The notes beneath the pieces are model-generated. The model saw only the letters and a program-made list of their open reading frames with translations, had not been told where the DNA came from and did no database searches. Shown here one piece after another: positions 25,980 through 32,902 of a stretch of 32,981 nt of DNA (its first letter is position 1; each line of letters opens with the position of its first letter). Source of the DNA: Methylomonas methanica (GTDB taxonomy: Bacteria > Pseudomonadota > Gammaproteobacteria > Methylococcales > Methylomonadaceae); contig LUUF01000082.1 of NCBI GenBank assembly GCA_001644045.1, forward strand, positions 1-32,981. The letters run 5' to 3'. The translations under genes and the position numbers were made by a program.

Positions 25980-27953
25980 TTATTGCAACTTACGTGCGTT
26001 GCGATAGCGAGCCAAGGCCCACAGCGGGAAGAACTTGTCATAACCGTGGTATTTCAGATAAAAAAACTTCGGAAAACCCGGCGCATTGAAACAATCGTCG
26101 TGCCAAAAACCGTCGGCCTGTTGAGTTTCCAGCAAATACTTAACGCCGTCGCTGACTTCCGGACAGTCTGTTTCCTTAGCGGCCAGCAAAGCCATGACGG
26201 CCAATGCCGTATGAAATGCGGTACTGCATTCGAATTCGCCGCGAATCCTGGGGTCGTGATAGCCAATATTGCCCTCGCCCCAGCCACCGTCGGCGCGTTG
26301 CCTGGATTTCAACCAAGTCACGGCCCGGCATACACTGGCGTCGTCCGCAGCAACACCAGCGGCTTCGAAACCCAGCAATACCGACCAGGTGCCGTAAATG
26401 TAATTGGTGCCCCAGCGCCCAAACCAGGAGCCATCGGCTTCCTGCTCGGCACGTAAATAGGCTATGCAGCGGTCGATCACATCACGATACTCTAGCTGTT
26501 TCGCCCCCAGCTTACCCAACAGCATGATGCAACGAGCACTAACATCGGCGGTTGGCGGATCGAGCAGCGCACCGTGATCGGCAAATGGAATTTGATTTAA
26601 ATAATAATGATCGTTGTCGGCATCGAAAGCCCCGTAGCCGCCGTTGCGCGACTGCATGCCGGCTATCCAGTTTGCGGCGCGCCGGATATTCTCGGCAAAC
26701 GCCGGCGTGTCGGCTTGCAGCATCGCGTAAGCCACTACGGCGGTATCGTCCACATCCGGGTAATAGCTGTTACCGAACTGAAAAGCCCAGCCGCCGCCAG
26801 CCAAGTTCGGACGCTGCACCCGCCAGTCGCCCGGCTCGTCGCTTAATTGTTTGTTAGCCAACCAGCGCAAGGCTGATTGTGTGGCTTTTAGACTCTGCGG
26901 ATCGCGCTCGTGACTGTCGGCTTCCTGCAAGGCCAGCACCGCCAAACCGGTGTCCCAGATCGGCGAAACGCACGGCTGGCAGTAGGCCGTATCATCTCTC
27001 ACCACCAGCAACTTATCGATAGCCGCCCTGGCAATCTGCCGTTGTTCGTTGTCCGCCGGAACACCCAGATAATCCATAGCCTCGTAAGCATTGACCATCG
27101 CGGTAAATATCGCCCCCAGTCCGTCATAGCCGTTCAAACGGGCCATGAACCAGTCCGTGGCTTTGGCGGTGGCCTTGTGGCGGATAAAGCCGGATAGCAA
27201 TGGTTCCAGACGTCGGCCGAGACGATCCAATACTAAAATAGCTTTACCCAACGGGGTTTTGACATGGGAAAAATAATGCTTTTCCTGATCCGCCGGCGTC
27301 AGAAACAACTCGGCAATATCGATGTTGCGCGGATTGCGGGCCTTGACCTGATAGGTACAAAGAATGGACAGCGGCACCATCACGGTCCGCGACCAGTAGG
27401 ATACTTTATCAATGTGAAACGGAAACCACTTGGGCAACAGCATGATTTCCACCGGAATAAACGGCACCCCACGCCAGGGAATTTGTTGGAACATTGCCAG
27501 CATGATGCGGGTAAACACATTGGCCTTGGCAGCGCCGCCCTGCGTCAATATCCACTCGCGGGCTTTTTGCATATGCGCCGCGTCCATGCCGTCGCCGGCC
27601 ATTTTTAACGCGTAATACGCTTTAATGGTGCAACTAAGGTCGCCCGGGCCGCCTTTGTACAGTGGATAACTACCGTCCTCGCCGGCCTGGCTGCGCAGGA
27701 AATTGGCGATTTTGGCTTGCAAAGCCGTATCGATCTCAGCCATGTAATGCATCATCAGGATGTATTCGGCGGGGATGGTGCAATCGGCTTCCAGCTCGAA
27801 TACCCAATAGCCGGCCGGATTTTGTAAACCCAGCAAACCTGCCTTGGCAAGCGCAATACCGGAATCCGGATTTGTCTGCTTAGGCTTAGCGCCGACAGGG
27901 GCAGTAGCGTGGCTGACATCCGCACCGGATAGTGACGAGTTTTCTATTAGCAT
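25980..27953 (-). CDS. shc: Squalene-hopene cyclase
   Basis: A 657-residue class-II triterpene cyclase of usual length. It converts squalene to hopene and diplopterol, the precursors of hopanoids, at the inner membrane. Seen: the catalytic DXDD motif DVDDTA at residues 400-405 (Asp402 is the expected proton donor) and several QW motifs (QxxxGxW), e.g. QNPAGYWVFELEAD near residue 48, QEADGSWFGRWGTNYIYGTW around 510 and QRADGGWGEG around 560. The alpha/alpha barrel pattern runs to the C-terminus. Start at 27953 with an Asn/Ser-rich lead. No other hopanoid gene (hpn) adjoins. A box copy 225 bp upstream faces this gene but lies nearer the divergent Crp/Fnr gene. Confidence 0.95.
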   Translation of the reverse strand: MLIENSSLSGADVSHATAPVGAKPKQTNPDSGIALAKAGLLGLQNPAGYWVFELEADCTIPAEYILMMHYMAEIDTALQAKIANFLRSQAGEDGSYPLYKGGPGDLSCTIKAYYALKMAGDGMDAAHMQKAREWILTQGGAAKANVFTRIMLAMFQQIPWRGVPFIPVEIMLLPKWFPFHIDKVSYWSRTVMVPLSILCTYQVKARNPRNIDIAELFLTPADQEKHYFSHVKTPLGKAILVLDRLGRRLEPLLSGFIRHKATAKATDWFMARLNGYDGLGAIFTAMVNAYEAMDYLGVPADNEQRQIARAAIDKLLVVRDDTAYCQPCVSPIWDTGLAVLALQEADSHERDPQSLKATQSALRWLANKQLSDEPGDWRVQRPNLAGGGWAFQFGNSYYPDVDDTAVVAYAMLQADTPAFAENIRRAANWIAGMQSRNGGYGAFDADNDHYYLNQIPFADHGALLDPPTADVSARCIMLLGKLGAKQLEYRDVIDRCIAYLRAEQEADGSWFGRWGTNYIYGTWSVLLGFEAAGVAADDASVCRAVTWLKSRQRADGGWGEGNIGYHDPRIRGEFECSTAFHTALAVMALLAAKETDCPEVSDGVKYLLETQQADGFWHDDCFNAPGFPKFFYLKYHGYDKFFPLWALARYRNARKLQ

Positions 27954-28177
27954 GATTTAGTTCTCTGATTTCACTGAGCAGGTAGGCATTTCACGCGACA
28001 TCCGACATCGCAAAACGCCGCTCAAAAAAAACCGCTGCAACTGAAGAATGTTGCTGCGGCGAGTCGCACACATGGTCATAGGGGCCCTGTAAAGTGAAGA
28101 TCGATGCGGGTTTAGGTTAAATATCACTTTGGCCCGTTTCGTAAATTGACAGAGTAATGGCCGGCGCCATCCTGGTC

Positions 28178-28193
28178 TGTACGTTACCGCACA
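28178..28193 (-). promoter_or_regulatory. Operator-like box, TGTGCG-GTAA-CGTACA-GAC
   Basis: A near-perfect copy; the GAC side faces shc (225 bp). It is 152 bp upstream of the Crp/Fnr gene on the other side, so it could serve both. Confidence 0.6.
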
Positions 28194-28234
28194 CAAGCCT
28201 GTTTGCGCTCAACCCACAAAAAGTCCGAATGCTC

Positions 28235-28250
28235 TGTTCCTTACCGCACG
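28235..28250 (-). promoter_or_regulatory. Degenerate operator-like box
   Basis: On the plus strand CTC-TGTTCC-TTAC-CGCACG. One mismatch in each half and CTC in place of GTC. Centres of this and the previous box are 57 bp apart. Confidence 0.35.
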
Positions 28251-28344
28251 GAGCGGAGTTTTATTTCAAAATACAATTAAAGGTTTACACTAGCTCCGTT
28301 TGCAGGAGCCAATCTATTTTGTCCGATAACCACCAAGGCAGCAG

Positions 28345-29067
28345 ATGACCGATCTTGATAGCCCGCAACACAACCATTTGCTCAATGCGTTACCCGATGC
28401 GGAATACCAACGTCTGTTACCGCACCTGGAACGCGTCGAGATGCCGTTGGGAGAAGTGATTTACGAATCCGGCGGCGAGCTGCGTTATGTTTATTTCCCC
28501 ACTACGTGTATCGTCTCCTTGCTGTACGTGATGGAAAACGGCGCATCGGCGGAAATCGCCGTGGTCGGCAACGACGGTATCATCGGCGTGGCCTTATTCA
28601 TGGGCGGCGGCGGCATGCCGAATCGTGCCGTGGTGCAAAGCGCCGGTCATGCCTATCGCTTGCGCGGGCAACTGTTGATGCAGGAATTCAACCGTTACGA
28701 AGGCATGCTGCACCTGCTATTGCGCTATACCCAGGCGCTAATAACGCAAATGGCCCAAACCGCGGTGTGTAACCGGCATCATTCCGTGGATCAACAACTC
28801 TGTCGTTGGTTGTTGATAAGCCTGGACCGGCTGCCGTCGAACGAATTGACCATGACCCAGGAGTTGATCGCCAATATGCTGGGTGTGCGCCGCGAAGGCG
28901 TTACCGAAGCAGCGGGCAAATTACAACATGCGGGATTGATCCATTACAGCAGAGGCAGAATAACGGTGCTGGATAGACCGGGTTTGGAAGCACGGGTTTG
29001 CGAATGCTACCGCGTGGTGAGAGCCGAGTCGGATAGACTTCTCCCCCCCCCCCCGACGTTGACTTAA
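28345..29067 (+). CDS. Crp/Fnr-family transcriptional regulator 1
   Basis: A 240-residue regulator. The N-terminal cyclic-nucleotide-type beta-roll (about 10-125) has RYVYFPTTCIVSLL and AEIAVVGNDGIIG. The cAMP-contacting Arg-Ser pair of CRP is not recognisable, and the N-terminal cysteines of FNR are absent, so the signal is unknown. A helix carries QTAVCNRHH. The C-terminal winged HTH (about 170-225) has TMTQELIANMLGVRREGVTEAA; aligned to CRP it keeps the Arg180-Glu181 equivalents but has Glu for Arg185. Its tail is encoded by twelve consecutive C (PPPP). Two box copies lie upstream, suggesting autoregulation. Paralogue of the regulator at 30798. Confidence 0.9.
   Translation: MTDLDSPQHNHLLNALPDAEYQRLLPHLERVEMPLGEVIYESGGELRYVYFPTTCIVSLLYVMENGASAEIAVVGNDGIIGVALFMGGGGMPNRAVVQSAGHAYRLRGQLLMQEFNRYEGMLHLLLRYTQALITQMAQTAVCNRHHSVDQQLCRWLLISLDRLPSNELTMTQELIANMLGVRREGVTEAAGKLQHAGLIHYSRGRITVLDRPGLEARVCECYRVVRAESDRLLPPPPTLT
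29043..29054. repeat. C12 homopolymer at the 3' end of the regulator gene
   Basis: Twelve consecutive C between the last conserved codons and the stop at 29067. Such tracts slip easily in replication and sequencing; a shift would only alter the last few residues. Confidence 0.9.
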
Positions 29068-29167
29068 TTTCCTTATGACAAGGCAAACCGGCGGCTGCTT
29101 TTAGGGTCGAATTTATTCGCACTATCAGCCTGATAGGTCGAAGGAATTCGCCCCTACAACGGCTACC

Positions 29168-29715
29168 TCAAGATTGGCTCTGCAACAAGGCGGTAAAGTC
29201 GTCCGCCGCCAGCGCCGGACTTTTCAAATAGCCCTGATAAAAATCACAGCCATGTTCTTTCAGAAAATCCAGCTGCTCTTGGGTTTCCACGCCTTCGGCC
29301 AATACTTGCAGGCGCAAGGTATGACCCATACCGATAATAGCCGATGCTACTTCCTTATCGTCTTCCAACTGCGGAATGTCGTCGATAGCCAACCGCACGC
29401 CCAAGGCCCGCAGCCGACACAGCACTAACACCACCTCCGTTTCGCGCTCCATCAACGCACTCTCGGTTAATTCCAGCTCTAAAAGCGCGGGCGAAAATCC
29501 GGTTTGGTTGAGTATCGCAGCCGTACTGGCGGCTATATCACCATGCCAGCAGCTGATGCGGCGACAGGTTGACCGCTAGTTTGATCGGCAGCAAACCGGC
29601 ATCCAGCCAACGCCTACCTTGCCGACAGACTTCCGTTAACACCCACTCGCCAATCTCGGCTATCAGGCCAATTTCCTTAGAATCACGGAGCCGCAAGCCG
29701 GACAATACATCCCAC
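29168..29715 (-). pseudogene. Decayed EAL-domain (c-di-GMP phosphodiesterase) gene
   Basis: Remnants of one EAL domain occur in two frames on the minus strand. The first segment (about 29715-29545) reads EIGLIAEIGEWVLTEVCRQG, then RRWLDAGLLPIKLAVNLSPH. A frameshift near 29540 follows; then ALLELELTESALMERETEVV and, to the stop at 29168, the end with LQVLAEGVETQEQLDFLKEH. Three lesions are visible: no N-terminus (an in-frame stop at 29716 and no EALLR part), the frameshift, and a deletion joining LAIDD directly to IPQLEDD. The deletion removes the FGTGYSSL loop and the KID catalytic region. The product cannot be active. The original was probably a PAS/GGDEF/EAL signalling protein. Confidence 0.8.
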
Positions 29716-29725
29716 TAGCCATAAA

Positions 29726-29747
29726 AAAGCCGGTGTTAACCGGCTTT
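29726..29747. terminator. Perfect hairpin AAAGCCGGT-GTTA-ACCGGCTTT
   Basis: A 9-bp perfect stem with a 4-base loop; A-rich on the left and T then A on the right, so it could terminate in either direction. It lies upstream of the EAL remnant and may mark an old transcript end. Confidence 0.55.
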
Positions 29748-29815
29748 AAAACGGACTTACAGAAAGCAATGTAGCTATTCGGCGAATCGCGAAACTCTGC
29801 AAATCGCTGAGAGAT

Positions 29816-29955
29816 TGCTCCCTCTCCTGATGGAGAGGATTGGGGAACGGAGAATTAAACTAGCAAAATGCCTTGTTTTCATCCCCCTCACCCTACCCTT
29901 CTCCTTTATGCCCTTTGGGTATTTATGCCCTGCGGGTACGCTGGAGAGGGAAAGC
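29816..29955. repeat. Inverted-repeat-rich spacer with 17-bp tandem duplication
   Basis: CCTCTCC (29821-29827) pairs with GGAGAGG (29832-29838), and CCCCCTCACCCT...CTTCTCC (from 29883) with GGAGAGGG at 29943-29950. This 'CCCTCACCCTA..CTCTCC' type is a common dispersed intergenic element. Inside it a 17-bp unit is repeated directly: TTTATGCCCTTTGGGTA (29905-29921) and TTTATGCCCTGCGGGTA (29922-29938). Confidence 0.55.
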
Positions 29956-30034
29956 GTTGTGCTTCGCGGTGAATAATTACAAGCAATTTATCTTGAAGTT
30001 GTGGAAACTCCCTGTCGCCGCGCTAACTTCAAGT

Positions 30035-30376
30035 TTATTTTTTTTCCAGCTGCATTTCCACAATGCCTTGTTCAACATCGGCTATGCCTTCTTGCAAGTT
30101 ACCGGCTTTAGCGGCTTTTATCGCGGCTTTTAGTTTGGCGTTTGCCCGTTGCAGACGAATGGAACTGCCTTTCTCGTTTTGTTCTTTCAATGCTTCCCAG
30201 GCGATAGTTGCGCTATCGATAAACGCTTGGGTGTCGCCTTTTTTGCCGATTTCCAACGCATTGTTGGACAAGGCAATCAGGTTAGTAAAGCTTTCGTTCA
30301 ACGGACTACCGGCAGCATGCGCGGCCAATGATCCGAAAGATAACAGCAATGCCATTAAAAAATGTCTAATTTTCAT
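30035..30376 (-). CDS. Small exported helical protein, SmbP-like
   Basis: A 113-residue protein with a clear signal peptide (MKIRHFLMALLLSFGSLAAH, cleaved near AHA-AG). The mature part is all-helical with a repeated pattern: ALEIGKKGDTQAFIDSATIA, then ANAKLKAAIKAAKAGNLQEGIADVEQGIVEM. The spacing resembles SmbP-type small periplasmic metal-binding proteins, but it is poor in His, so metal binding is doubtful. The start at 30376 is chosen for its signal peptide, with GGGTAA before it; an upstream in-frame ATG would precede the signal by 28 residues. A box copy about 190 bp upstream faces it. Confidence 0.75.
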   Translation of the reverse strand: MKIRHFLMALLLSFGSLAAHAAGSPLNESFTNLIALSNNALEIGKKGDTQAFIDSATIAWEALKEQNEKGSSIRLQRANAKLKAAIKAAKAGNLQEGIADVEQGIVEMQLEKK

Positions 30377-30568
30377 AAATTTACCCGGTGTATATATTCT
30401 ATAAAGGCGCAAAATAACCACTATCGCTGGCTTACATAAAAGCTGCTCAAGAGCTGGCATCCTGCTCTAAAACCGCGACGACCAAACTTTTATTAAATGT
30501 CTACATCCCGGTTGCTGGGTGATTTCACCTAAGCTGCAACTAGACTACGGCAGCGCCTTGCTAAAGTC

Positions 30569-30584
30569 TGTACGCTAGGGCACA
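30569..30584 (-). promoter_or_regulatory. Operator-like box, TGTGCC-CTAG-CGTACA-GAC
   Basis: Good copy with one mismatch; the GAC side faces the SmbP-like gene (about 190 bp). Confidence 0.55.
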
Positions 30585-30641
30585 TACGCCAGAACAAATC
30601 AAAATTATCCCTGTGAACCGAAAGCAGCCCAGCAGCAAGTA

Positions 30642-30657
30642 CGTGCGCTAGCATACA
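30642..30657 (+). promoter_or_regulatory. Operator-like box, CGTGCG-CTAG-CATACA-GAC
   Basis: Two mismatches but a perfect CTAG centre and GAC at 30658-30660. It faces the second Crp/Fnr gene, 138 bp away. Confidence 0.55.
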
Positions 30658-30797
30658 GACAATCAGCTCCCAAGCCGCTAACCTGCCCTCCCAGCAGTAG
30701 GCTTAAAGCCTCTGACCGGCACCGGCATCGCGATTTGCACCTGTTCGCATCTGTAATCTTTTGTCGGGCTACCTCAACACACCGCAGGAGAACGCCC

Positions 30798-31511
30798 GTG
30801 TCGTCCATACCCGCTGTTCCCGCGGCCAATCGCCTCCTGAACGCCCTGCCGGATAGTGATCGCCAGCAATTGCTCGCACACTGCGAGCCGGTCGATCTAA
30901 GTTTTGCCGAAGTAATCTACTTGGCGGGAACAAGGATTCCGCATGTATATTTTCCAACCGGCAGTTTTATTTCCCTGGTAACGCCGGTCGATGACGATAC
31001 CGGTCTGGAAGTGGGCCTAATCGGCAACGAAGGCATTCTGGGCATTACCCTGATACTGGGTGTCGATATCGCACCGTTTCAAGCATTGGTGCAAGGCGCG
31101 GGTTCGGCACTACGGATAAGCGTGCCCTTGTTTTTGCAGGAACTGGAACGCAGCAGGCCGTTGCAATTGGAGTTGAAGCGCTATTTATATGTATCGATGA
31201 GCCAACTGGCGCAAACCGCCGCCTGCAATCGCTTTCATTTGGTGGAAGCGCGCCTGGCGCGTTGGCTGCTGATGACGCACGACCGCGCGCACGCCGATAC
31301 CTTTCATGTCACGCATATCTTCCTGGCCTATATCTTGGGTGTACGGCGGGTCGGCATTACCAAAGCCGCGCTTTCCTTGCAGGAACAAAAGTTGATCAGC
31401 TATCGGCGCGGGGATATTACGGTTCTGGATCGTGGCGGCCTGGAAGCCGCTGCTTGCGAATGCTATCGAACCGAGCGGGAAACTTACGAGCGTATTTTAG
31501 GTGCTCAGTGA
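30798..31511 (+). CDS. Crp/Fnr-family transcriptional regulator 2
   Basis: A 237-residue paralogue of the regulator at 28345. Start: a GTG at 30798 is chosen because AGGAG lies at 30786-30790 and the protein then begins like its paralogue (NRLLNALPDSDRQQLLAHCE). The sensor domain (about 10-120) shows VYFPTGSFISLV and LIGNEGILGITLIL and has no visible cyclic-nucleotide phosphate-binding Arg or FNR cysteine cluster. It shares QTAACNRFHLVEARLARWLL and the CECYR tail with the paralogue. The HTH reads ILGVRRVGITKAALSL: the CRP Glu181 position is Val, so its DNA preference may differ. A box copy faces its start (possible autoregulation). Confidence 0.88.
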   Translation: MSSIPAVPAANRLLNALPDSDRQQLLAHCEPVDLSFAEVIYLAGTRIPHVYFPTGSFISLVTPVDDDTGLEVGLIGNEGILGITLILGVDIAPFQALVQGAGSALRISVPLFLQELERSRPLQLELKRYLYVSMSQLAQTAACNRFHLVEARLARWLLMTHDRAHADTFHVTHIFLAYILGVRRVGITKAALSLQEQKLISYRRGDITVLDRGGLEAAACECYRTERETYERILGAQ

Positions 31512-31517
31512 TGCAGA

Positions 31518-31554
31518 GCTTAGCCAACGCCGATTTTGACGACGTCGGCTAAGC
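31518..31554. terminator. Hairpin after the second Crp/Fnr gene
   Basis: GCTTAGCC (31518-31525) pairs with GGCTAAGC (31547-31554), 7 bp after the stop and before the end of the convergent gene. No T tract follows, so termination is uncertain. Confidence 0.4.
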
Positions 31555-31568
31555 GAGTCGGTGATGGT

Positions 31569-31937
31569 TTAACTCAGATCCTGCAAAGACTTCTCGGCAG
31601 TCAAATTGGTCCAGCCGATGACGATTCTGTAGATCAGCAACAGTAAGGTAGGAATCAACACAATCAAGCTCAACTGAATATCCAGCATCAATACCAAGCC
31701 CGACAAAGCAAATCCGGCCAATGTGACCCAGACAGTTTTGATCTGCCAATTAAAATGCGATTCCAGCCAGGTACCTTTGACGTTGCTGCGATAGAAAAAA
31801 TTAATCGCCACGCCGACCAATAATGGCAAACCGGCAAACGCAAAGGTTAGTACTTGGCAGATATACACCGTTGCGGTGAGTTTTTTCAGCGCCGCGAAAT
31901 CGTCGCTGGGTTTTTCGTTTGTGATTGTTGTGTTCAT
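31569..31937 (-). CDS. DUF4870-like membrane protein
   Basis: A 122-residue protein with three hydrophobic segments: about 23-47 (TVYICQVLTFAFAGLPLLVGVAI), 68-86 (TVWVTLAGFALSGLVLML) and 88-108 (IQLSLIVLIPTLLLLIYRI). The spacing and phrases FFYRSNVKGTWLESHFNWQIKT and YRIVIGW-NL fit the DUF4870 group (small multipass proteins that carry a conserved W-x-S-H-F-x-W-Q motif between helices). The function is unknown. GAGG precedes the ATG at 31937; a box copy 116 bp upstream faces this gene. It is convergent with the Crp/Fnr gene. Confidence 0.75.
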   Translation of the reverse strand: MNTTITNEKPSDDFAALKKLTATVYICQVLTFAFAGLPLLVGVAINFFYRSNVKGTWLESHFNWQIKTVWVTLAGFALSGLVLMLDIQLSLIVLIPTLLLLIYRIVIGWTNLTAEKSLQDLS

Positions 31938-32055
31938 GAATATTTACCTCTTCGTAAAAAATATATTCGGACTCAGGGGAATCGATCCCCTTTGGAGCGT
32001 CGTCAGGCAGCGCCAAACTATATTTTTCATCTTAGTCTCAAGGGCCATCAACGTC

Positions 32056-32071
32056 TGTACGCTATCGAACC
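32056..32071 (-). promoter_or_regulatory. Operator-like box, GGTTCG-ATAG-CGTACA-GAC
   Basis: Right half and GAC are perfect on the minus strand, facing the DUF4870-like gene 116 bp away. Confidence 0.55.
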
Positions 32072-32111
32072 AAACAGATTCAGATTGGTGACAAATTTCG
32101 CTAAGAAACAG

Positions 32112-32127
32112 CGTACCTTAACGCACA
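32112..32127 (+). promoter_or_regulatory. Operator-like box, CGTACC-TTAA-CGCACA-GAA
   Basis: The right half CGCACAGA fits the consensus; the left half has two mismatches. Centre 56 bp from the previous copy. Confidence 0.4.
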
Positions 32128-32218
32128 GAACAAATTTGCCGCTGACATTAACATCGGACCCGCGCCGCTATGCTTAGGTTCAAGCTGCAACTGGTTGCAC
32201 CGCATAGCGCTTCAAGTC

Positions 32219-32234
32219 TTTACGCTAGCACACT
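32219..32234 (-). promoter_or_regulatory. Degenerate operator-like box, AGTGTG-CTAG-CGTAAA-GAC
   Basis: Minus-strand orientation, with GAC at 32216-32218 and a CTAG centre; several mismatches. Confidence 0.35.
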
Positions 32235-32292
32235 AACATCCCAATCATTACAACTTGCCCTCATCACCGTTTGCCATTGTTCGCCGGATCAA

Positions 32293-32308
32293 TGTGCGTT
32301 GACGTACC
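32293..32308 (+). promoter_or_regulatory. Operator-like box, TGTGCG-TTGA-CGTACC-GAC
   Basis: A strong copy, with GAC at 32309-32311, 92 bp before the CsbD start at 32400. It matches the spacing at CsbD copy 1 (104 bp). Confidence 0.6.
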
Positions 32309-32399
32309 GACTGGGACTAACATCACGAGTATGGTTTGTTCCGAGCACTAAAAAACGCTCATTCATTTGAATAAAATTAAAACCCCACCAGGAATCATC

Positions 32400-32582
32400 A
32401 TGAACAAAGATCAAGTTAAAGGCCGCGTCGAAGAGGCCAAAGGCAAAATCAAGGAAGTCGCCGGCAAACTATTGGACGACGACGATATGGAGTTGGAAGG
32501 TAAGGTTCAGAAACACGTCGGCAAAGTTCAGTCGGGCTTTGGCGATGTTAAAGACGAAATTAAAAAGGCTGTGGACGACTGA
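32400..32582 (+). CDS. CsbD-family stress protein (copy 2)
   Basis: A 60-residue protein, MNKDQVKGRVEEAKGKIKEV then LLDDDDMELEGKVQKHVGKV and a GFGDVKDEIKK end: a full CsbD domain, closely similar to copy 1. The ATG at 32400 is chosen (aligned with copy 1 and with GGA before it); an upstream in-frame ATG at 32367 would add 11 residues lying across the ribosome-binding site. It is cytosolic, with no signal peptide, and directly precedes the exported CsbD copy by 54 bp. A box lies 92 bp upstream. Confidence 0.92.
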   Translation: MNKDQVKGRVEEAKGKIKEVAGKLLDDDDMELEGKVQKHVGKVQSGFGDVKDEIKKAVDD

Positions 32583-32636
32583 TGGCGCCTTTCGCCAGCA
32601 CAAACAAACCGTTTCAAACTTCCCAAAGGTAACCTC

Positions 32637-32897
32637 ATGAAATTTACCCAAACCGAACGCTATATTTTATCGGCCGGCGTACTCACGGCTCTTTGCTCGT
32701 TTGGCGCCCTCGCCGCGGACCATGAAGCCCCGCTGAACAAAGATCAGGTAGAAGGCCGGGTCGAAGAAACCAAAAGCAAGGTCAAGGAAGTCATCGACGA
32801 CAAGGGTCTGGAAGTGGAAGGCAATGTCCAAAAAAATCTCGGTAAAGCCCAAAAAGGCTATGGCGATATTAAGCAGGATATTAAGGAAGGCAAGTAA
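32637..32897 (+). CDS. CsbD-family protein with signal peptide (copy 3, exported)
   Basis: An 86-residue protein. Residues 1-27 form a Sec-type signal peptide (MKFTQTERYILSAGVLTALC then SFGALAAD, cleavage near ALA-AD); the rest is a CsbD domain, LNKDQVEGRVEETKSKVKEV then GLEVEGNVQKNLGKAQKGYG. Typical CsbD proteins are cytoplasmic, so an exported form is notable; it may protect periplasmic or outer-membrane components under stress. AAAGGTAACC precedes the ATG. Probably co-transcribed with copy 2. A 10-bp inverted repeat follows. Confidence 0.88.
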   Translation: MKFTQTERYILSAGVLTALCSFGALAADHEAPLNKDQVEGRVEETKSKVKEVIDDKGLEVEGNVQKNLGKAQKGYGDIKQDIKEGK

Positions 32898-32902
32898 GAA
32901 AA

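Larger units (their letters stand above)
27954..28344. other. Divergent intergenic region, shc / Crp-Fnr regulator 1
   Basis: About 390 bp with two operator-like boxes (28178-28193 and 28235-28250), both reading towards shc but within 165 bp of the regulator start. No gene is supported here. Confidence 0.55.
30377..30797. other. Divergent intergenic region, SmbP-like / Crp-Fnr regulator 2
   Basis: About 420 bp carrying two divergent boxes, one towards each gene (30569-30584 leftward, 30642-30657 rightward), 58 bp apart. No further gene is supported. Confidence 0.55.
31938..32399. other. Divergent intergenic region with four boxes, DUF4870 / CsbD
   Basis: About 460 bp without a gene I can support. 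It carries four copies of the operator-like box (32056, 32112, 32219, 32293), the densest array in the window, and the CsbD ribosome-binding site (AGGA about 10 bases before 32400). Confidence 0.55.

Noticed and set aside
29070..29160. Short repeat-like stretch with GGTCGAA..ATTCG units downstream of Crp/Fnr 1
   Set aside because: Looks like a common dispersed repeat, but only one loosely paired copy is visible, so I do not list it.
28345..31511. cAMP- or oxygen-sensing (true Crp or Fnr) identity for the two regulators
   Set aside because: The Arg-Ser phosphate-binding pair of CRP and the N-terminal iron-sulfur cysteines of FNR are not visible; only the fold-level family call is kept.
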